64,000 nucleotides of DNA from Bradyrhizobium stylosanthis (GTDB taxonomy: Bacteria > Pseudomonadota > Alphaproteobacteria > Rhizobiales > Xanthobacteraceae). The stretch is from positions 57,012 through 121,011 of the forward strand of contig NZ_LVEM01000010.1 of the NCBI RefSeq assembly GCF_001641335.1, written 5' to 3'. Positions 61,110 to 64,000 of this stretch are shown here, piece by piece. Under the pieces are notes generated by a model. The model did not search any database. It saw nothing but the letters and a program-made list of their open reading frames with translations, and had not been told where the DNA came from. The position numbers and the translations under genes were made by a program. Each line of letters starts with the position of its first letter. The first letter of the stretch is position 1.

Positions 61110-62992
61110 TGGAAACCCGCGAGCCTCCCGGCGAGGCGACGACCAAGGACCTGCTTCGCTTCCTCACCTGCGGCTCGGTGGATGACGGAAAGTCTACGCT
61201 GATCGGTCGCCTCCTGCACGACTCCAGGCTCATCCTTGACGACCAGCTATCCTCGCTGGCGGCGGCTTCGAAGCGCCACGGCACGACGGGAGGCGACATC
61301 GACCTCGCGCTTCTCGTGGACGGCCTGGAGGCCGAACGGGAGCAAGGCATCACGATCGACGTTGCGTATCGCTTCTTCACCACGCCGCGACGTTCCTTCA
61401 TTGTCGCCGACACGCCCGGCCACGAGCAATACACGCGGAATATGGCGACCGGCGCATCGACGGCAGACCTCGCCATTCTCCTGATCGACGCACGCAAAGG
61501 CGCCTTGGCACAGACCAGACGACACTCATTGATTTGTTCGCTGCTCGGCGTACGCCATGTGGTTCTCGCGGTGAACAAGATTGACCTGGTCTCCTATCAA
61601 AGCGACATCTTCGCTCGTATTGTCAATGAATACAGAGCCTTTGCCGAAGAGCTCGGTTTTTCGTCGATAGTATCGATTCCAATCTCCGCCCGACATGGCG
61701 ATAACGTTACGAACGTATCGGACAACACGCCCTGGTATCGCGGGCCAAGCCTGCTCGACTATCTCGAAACCGTTGATGTGAGCGGCGATGCGATCGACGG
61801 TTTGTTCCGCTTTCCGGTGCAATGGGTCAACAGACCCCATCTTGATTTCAGAGGCTACGCCGGCACGGTGGCCTCCGGGACGATCAACGCCGGCGATCCC
61901 ATCGCCGTCGCCAATACCGGCAAAATCTCAAGAGTGAAGGAACTTCTGACCGCCGAGGGCGCTCAGACCTCCGCCCACGTCGGAGACGCGATCACGATCA
62001 CGCTCACGGACGAACTCGACATCGGCCGCGGCGATCTGCTGGCTAGTCCGGAATCTCCGCCCGAAGTATCGGACCAGTTTGCCGCACACATGATCTGGAT
62101 GAGTGACCAGCACCTCATGCCAGGCCGCTCCTATCTGGCACGCATCGGCACCCGAACGACGCCTGTTACGGTCACGGCCATCAAGTACAAGATCGACGTC
62201 AACACGCGCGAGCATCTTGCCGCGCGTACTCTGGGCCTCAACGATATCGCATTCTGCAACCTGTCGACGGACACGCCCGTCGCGTTCGATCCGTACGAGC
62301 AGAACCGCAGGACCGGATCATTCATCGTCATCGACCGCGCGACCAATCTCACGCTCGGCGCGGGAATGATCGCGTTTGGCCTGCGGCGCGCCTCCAACGT
62401 CCCTTGGCAGGCCACCCTGATCGGAAAATCGGAGCGCGCTGCGCGAAAGCACCAGAAGCCATCGATCATATGGCTGACCGGCCTGTCGGGTGCCGGCAAA
62501 TCGACCATCGCCAACATCGTTGAACGCCGGCTTCACACTAGCGGTCACCACACCATGATGCTGGACGGCGACAATCTGCGCCATGGGCTCAACCGCGACC
62601 TCGGCTTTACGGAGGCGGACCGCGTCGAGAATATCCGTCGCGCCGGAGAGGCCGCAAAACTCCTGGTGGATGCAGGCCTGATCGTGCTCTGCTCGTTCAT
62701 TTCGCCGTACCGCTCCGAGCGGGATATGGTGCGCCGTCTGGTGTCCGACGGAGAGTTCATCGAGGTGTTCGTCGACACACCTATCGATGAATGTGCACGG
62801 CGCGATCCGAAGGGCCTCTACGCCAAGGCGAAAGCCGGTCAGATCAAGAACTTTACCGGCATCGACGCCCCGTATGAACCACCGGTGGCGCCCGAAATAC
62901 ACTTGCAAACGATCGGTCATCAGCCCGAGCAATTGGCGGACCTGATCTTGAAGAAACTGGCCGTACGAGGAATCGTAGAAGCAAAGAATTGA
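61109..62992 (+). CDS. cysNC: Sulfate adenylyltransferase subunit 1 / adenylylsulfate kinase fusion
   Basis: 627 residues. Residues 1-440 are the CysN GTPase (G1 CGSVDDGKSTLIGRLLHDS, G3 ADTPGHEQYTRNMATGAS, G4 VNKIDLV) with its beta-barrel domains. Residues about 450-627 are APS kinase (P-loop WLTGLSGAGKSTIANI, DGDNLRHGLNRDLGFTEADR, FVDTPIDECARRDPKGLYAKA). The fusion makes APS and then PAPS, as NodQ does. It begins in the cysD stop codon, so the two are translationally coupled. Product PAPS is the donor for the sulfotransferase at 40539. Confidence 0.95.
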   Translation: METREPPGEATTKDLLRFLTCGSVDDGKSTLIGRLLHDSRLILDDQLSSLAAASKRHGTTGGDIDLALLVDGLEAEREQGITIDVAYRFFTTPRRSFIVADTPGHEQYTRNMATGASTADLAILLIDARKGALAQTRRHSLICSLLGVRHVVLAVNKIDLVSYQSDIFARIVNEYRAFAEELGFSSIVSIPISARHGDNVTNVSDNTPWYRGPSLLDYLETVDVSGDAIDGLFRFPVQWVNRPHLDFRGYAGTVASGTINAGDPIAVANTGKISRVKELLTAEGAQTSAHVGDAITITLTDELDIGRGDLLASPESPPEVSDQFAAHMIWMSDQHLMPGRSYLARIGTRTTPVTVTAIKYKIDVNTREHLAARTLGLNDIAFCNLSTDTPVAFDPYEQNRRTGSFIVIDRATNLTLGAGMIAFGLRRASNVPWQATLIGKSERAARKHQKPSIIWLTGLSGAGKSTIANIVERRLHTSGHHTMMLDGDNLRHGLNRDLGFTEADRVENIRRAGEAAKLLVDAGLIVLCSFISPYRSERDMVRRLVSDGEFIEVFVDTPIDECARRDPKGLYAKAKAGQIKNFTGIDAPYEPPVAPEIHLQTIGHQPEQLADLILKKLAVRGIVEAKN

Positions 62993-63182
62993 TACGGCGT
63001 CCAAGCGCCAAGCTCAGATCACGACATCATTCGGCCACTTCCAGCAATCGCTGTTTCCGCAGGACAGGGTCTGCCTGGCGAACGCCCAGTATCCTCGAAT
63101 CGATGGGCGCCTCTCACTGAAAGAATTCAGGCGAGAGTCTCACGTCTTGGTCCGCTGAGGCGTCACGCTCCGCTTCGACTGA

Positions 63183-63404
63183 GCGCGGCCCTACAGATTT
63201 GTCTCCCAGGCAGAATGGCCGAGCAGCGACAATTACGCGCCGGCGATCCAGGAGGCCGTCGAGGCAACGCTTCGCGAGTGCCAAGGCCATCTCGATTCCA
63301 CCGAGGTCTTGTTCGTCCAGATAGATTGGGATGACGTCAACTCTTGCGAGCTCGGCTTTCGGAATGCAGCGGCCGCAGCAACACTCTCCGCCTTTCGAGT
63401 CTAG
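63183..63404 (+). pseudogene. Start-less coding remnant
   Basis: An open frame of 73 codons with good G/C third positions (PAIQEAVEATLRECQGHL, TEVLFVQIDWDDVNSCELGF) ends at TAG 63404. It begins right after a stop and has no start codon. Not recognised. The remaining part of 62993-63440 is empty. Confidence 0.25.
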
Positions 63405-63443
63405 CCGGCGTCAAGCAGGAAAGCCCACGAGACCGCACAAACA

Positions 63444-63477
63444 AAAACGCCGCCCCGGTTTCCCGAGGCGGCGTTTT
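63444..63477 (-). terminator. Terminator of the rRNA operon
   Basis: AAAACGCCGCC (63444-63454) and GGCGGCGTTTT (63467-63477), 11-bp stem; on the reverse strand it is followed by TTTTTGTTTG. It lies 42 bases past the 5S gene. Confidence 0.85.
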
Positions 63478-63520
63478 GTATTTCGAACATCGAAAGAGGA
63501 AGATTTCTTGTCCTTGGCAG

Positions 63521-63637
63521 GCCTGGCAGCGACCTACTCTCCCAGGGCTTAAGCCATAGTACCATTGGCGCTGAAGAGTTTAACGGCCGAGTTCGGGATG
63601 GGATCGGGTTGAGGCTCTTCGCTAGAACCACCAGGCC
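63521..63637 (-). rRNA. rrf: 5S ribosomal RNA
   Basis: The reverse strand reads a full 5S: GGCCTGGTGGTTCTAGCG at the 5' end, the conserved CCCGATCCCATCCCGAACTC, CCGTTAAACTCTTCAGCGCC, and the closing GGTCGCTGCCAGGC. Ends are set by pairing of the terminal helix and may be off by 1-3 bases. Confidence 0.93.
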
Positions 63638-63726
63638 GGCGAAGGACAAGAAAACGAAGCAAGCGATCTTTGTGTTGGCGACTAGCGCCTCTCACTCTGT
63701 CTGGGTCTTTAAGACCTCATGGACAC

Positions 63727-64000
<274 letters not shown>

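Overview
The window is high-GC alphaproteobacterial DNA that looks like Bradyrhizobium or a close Nitrobacteraceae relative. The evidence is the set of small soil-rhizobial families (DUF1236, DUF3551, DUF2934, DUF6894, DUF892, PRC-barrel), the strong G/C third-position bias of the coding frames, promoters of the GGAAC-N16/17-CGTT type used by the alphaproteobacterial general stress sigma factor EcfG, and an alphaproteobacterial 5S/23S rRNA operon at the right edge.

Region 1 (1-4.6 kb) is a leftward operon: a YdeP/FdhF-type molybdopterin oxidoreductase, an isochorismatase-fold hydrolase and a membrane-anchored cytochrome c cut by the window edge. It diverges from fdhD, the sulfurtransferase that activates such enzymes. 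Region 2 (4.6-20.7 kb) carries metal, redox and stress genes: an iron-permease-like protein, a manganese catalase fused to a DUF892 ferritin-like domain, a PRC-barrel protein, an Nramp-like carrier, an orphan TAXI-type binding protein, a LysE exporter, an SDR, then a rightward run of zinc alcohol dehydrogenase, small membrane protein, GH13 glucosidase, CsbD and a DUF305 membrane protein.

Region 3 (20.8-40 kb) is a dense field of very small genes (25-170 codons), many in paralogous pairs and some broken. Several have near-perfect EcfG-type promoters, which suggests a general-stress gene cluster. Intergenic gaps hold a family of GGCYCCRGC hairpins. It also carries two LigD/LigC-like ATP-dependent ligase genes, one lacking catalytic motif III. 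It ends at a 3' tRNA-Lys fragment that looks like an attachment-site scar.

Region 4 (40.5-63 kb) is the most striking. A 17.2-kb gene encodes a 5,727-residue secreted adhesin (FecR-like N-terminus, VCBS/cadherin-like repeats, seven repeated modules with glycine-rich blocks, eight Ig-like repeats, RTX/type I secretion C-terminus). A sulfotransferase gene follows 30 bases downstream on the same strand. Upstream are a winged-helix regulator and, divergently, cysD and a cysN-cysC fusion that make PAPS, the sulfotransferase's donor. The layout suggests a dedicated sulfation system for a giant surface protein or associated glycan; this is inference. The window closes with the 3' end of a leftward rRNA operon (23S partial, 5S, terminator).
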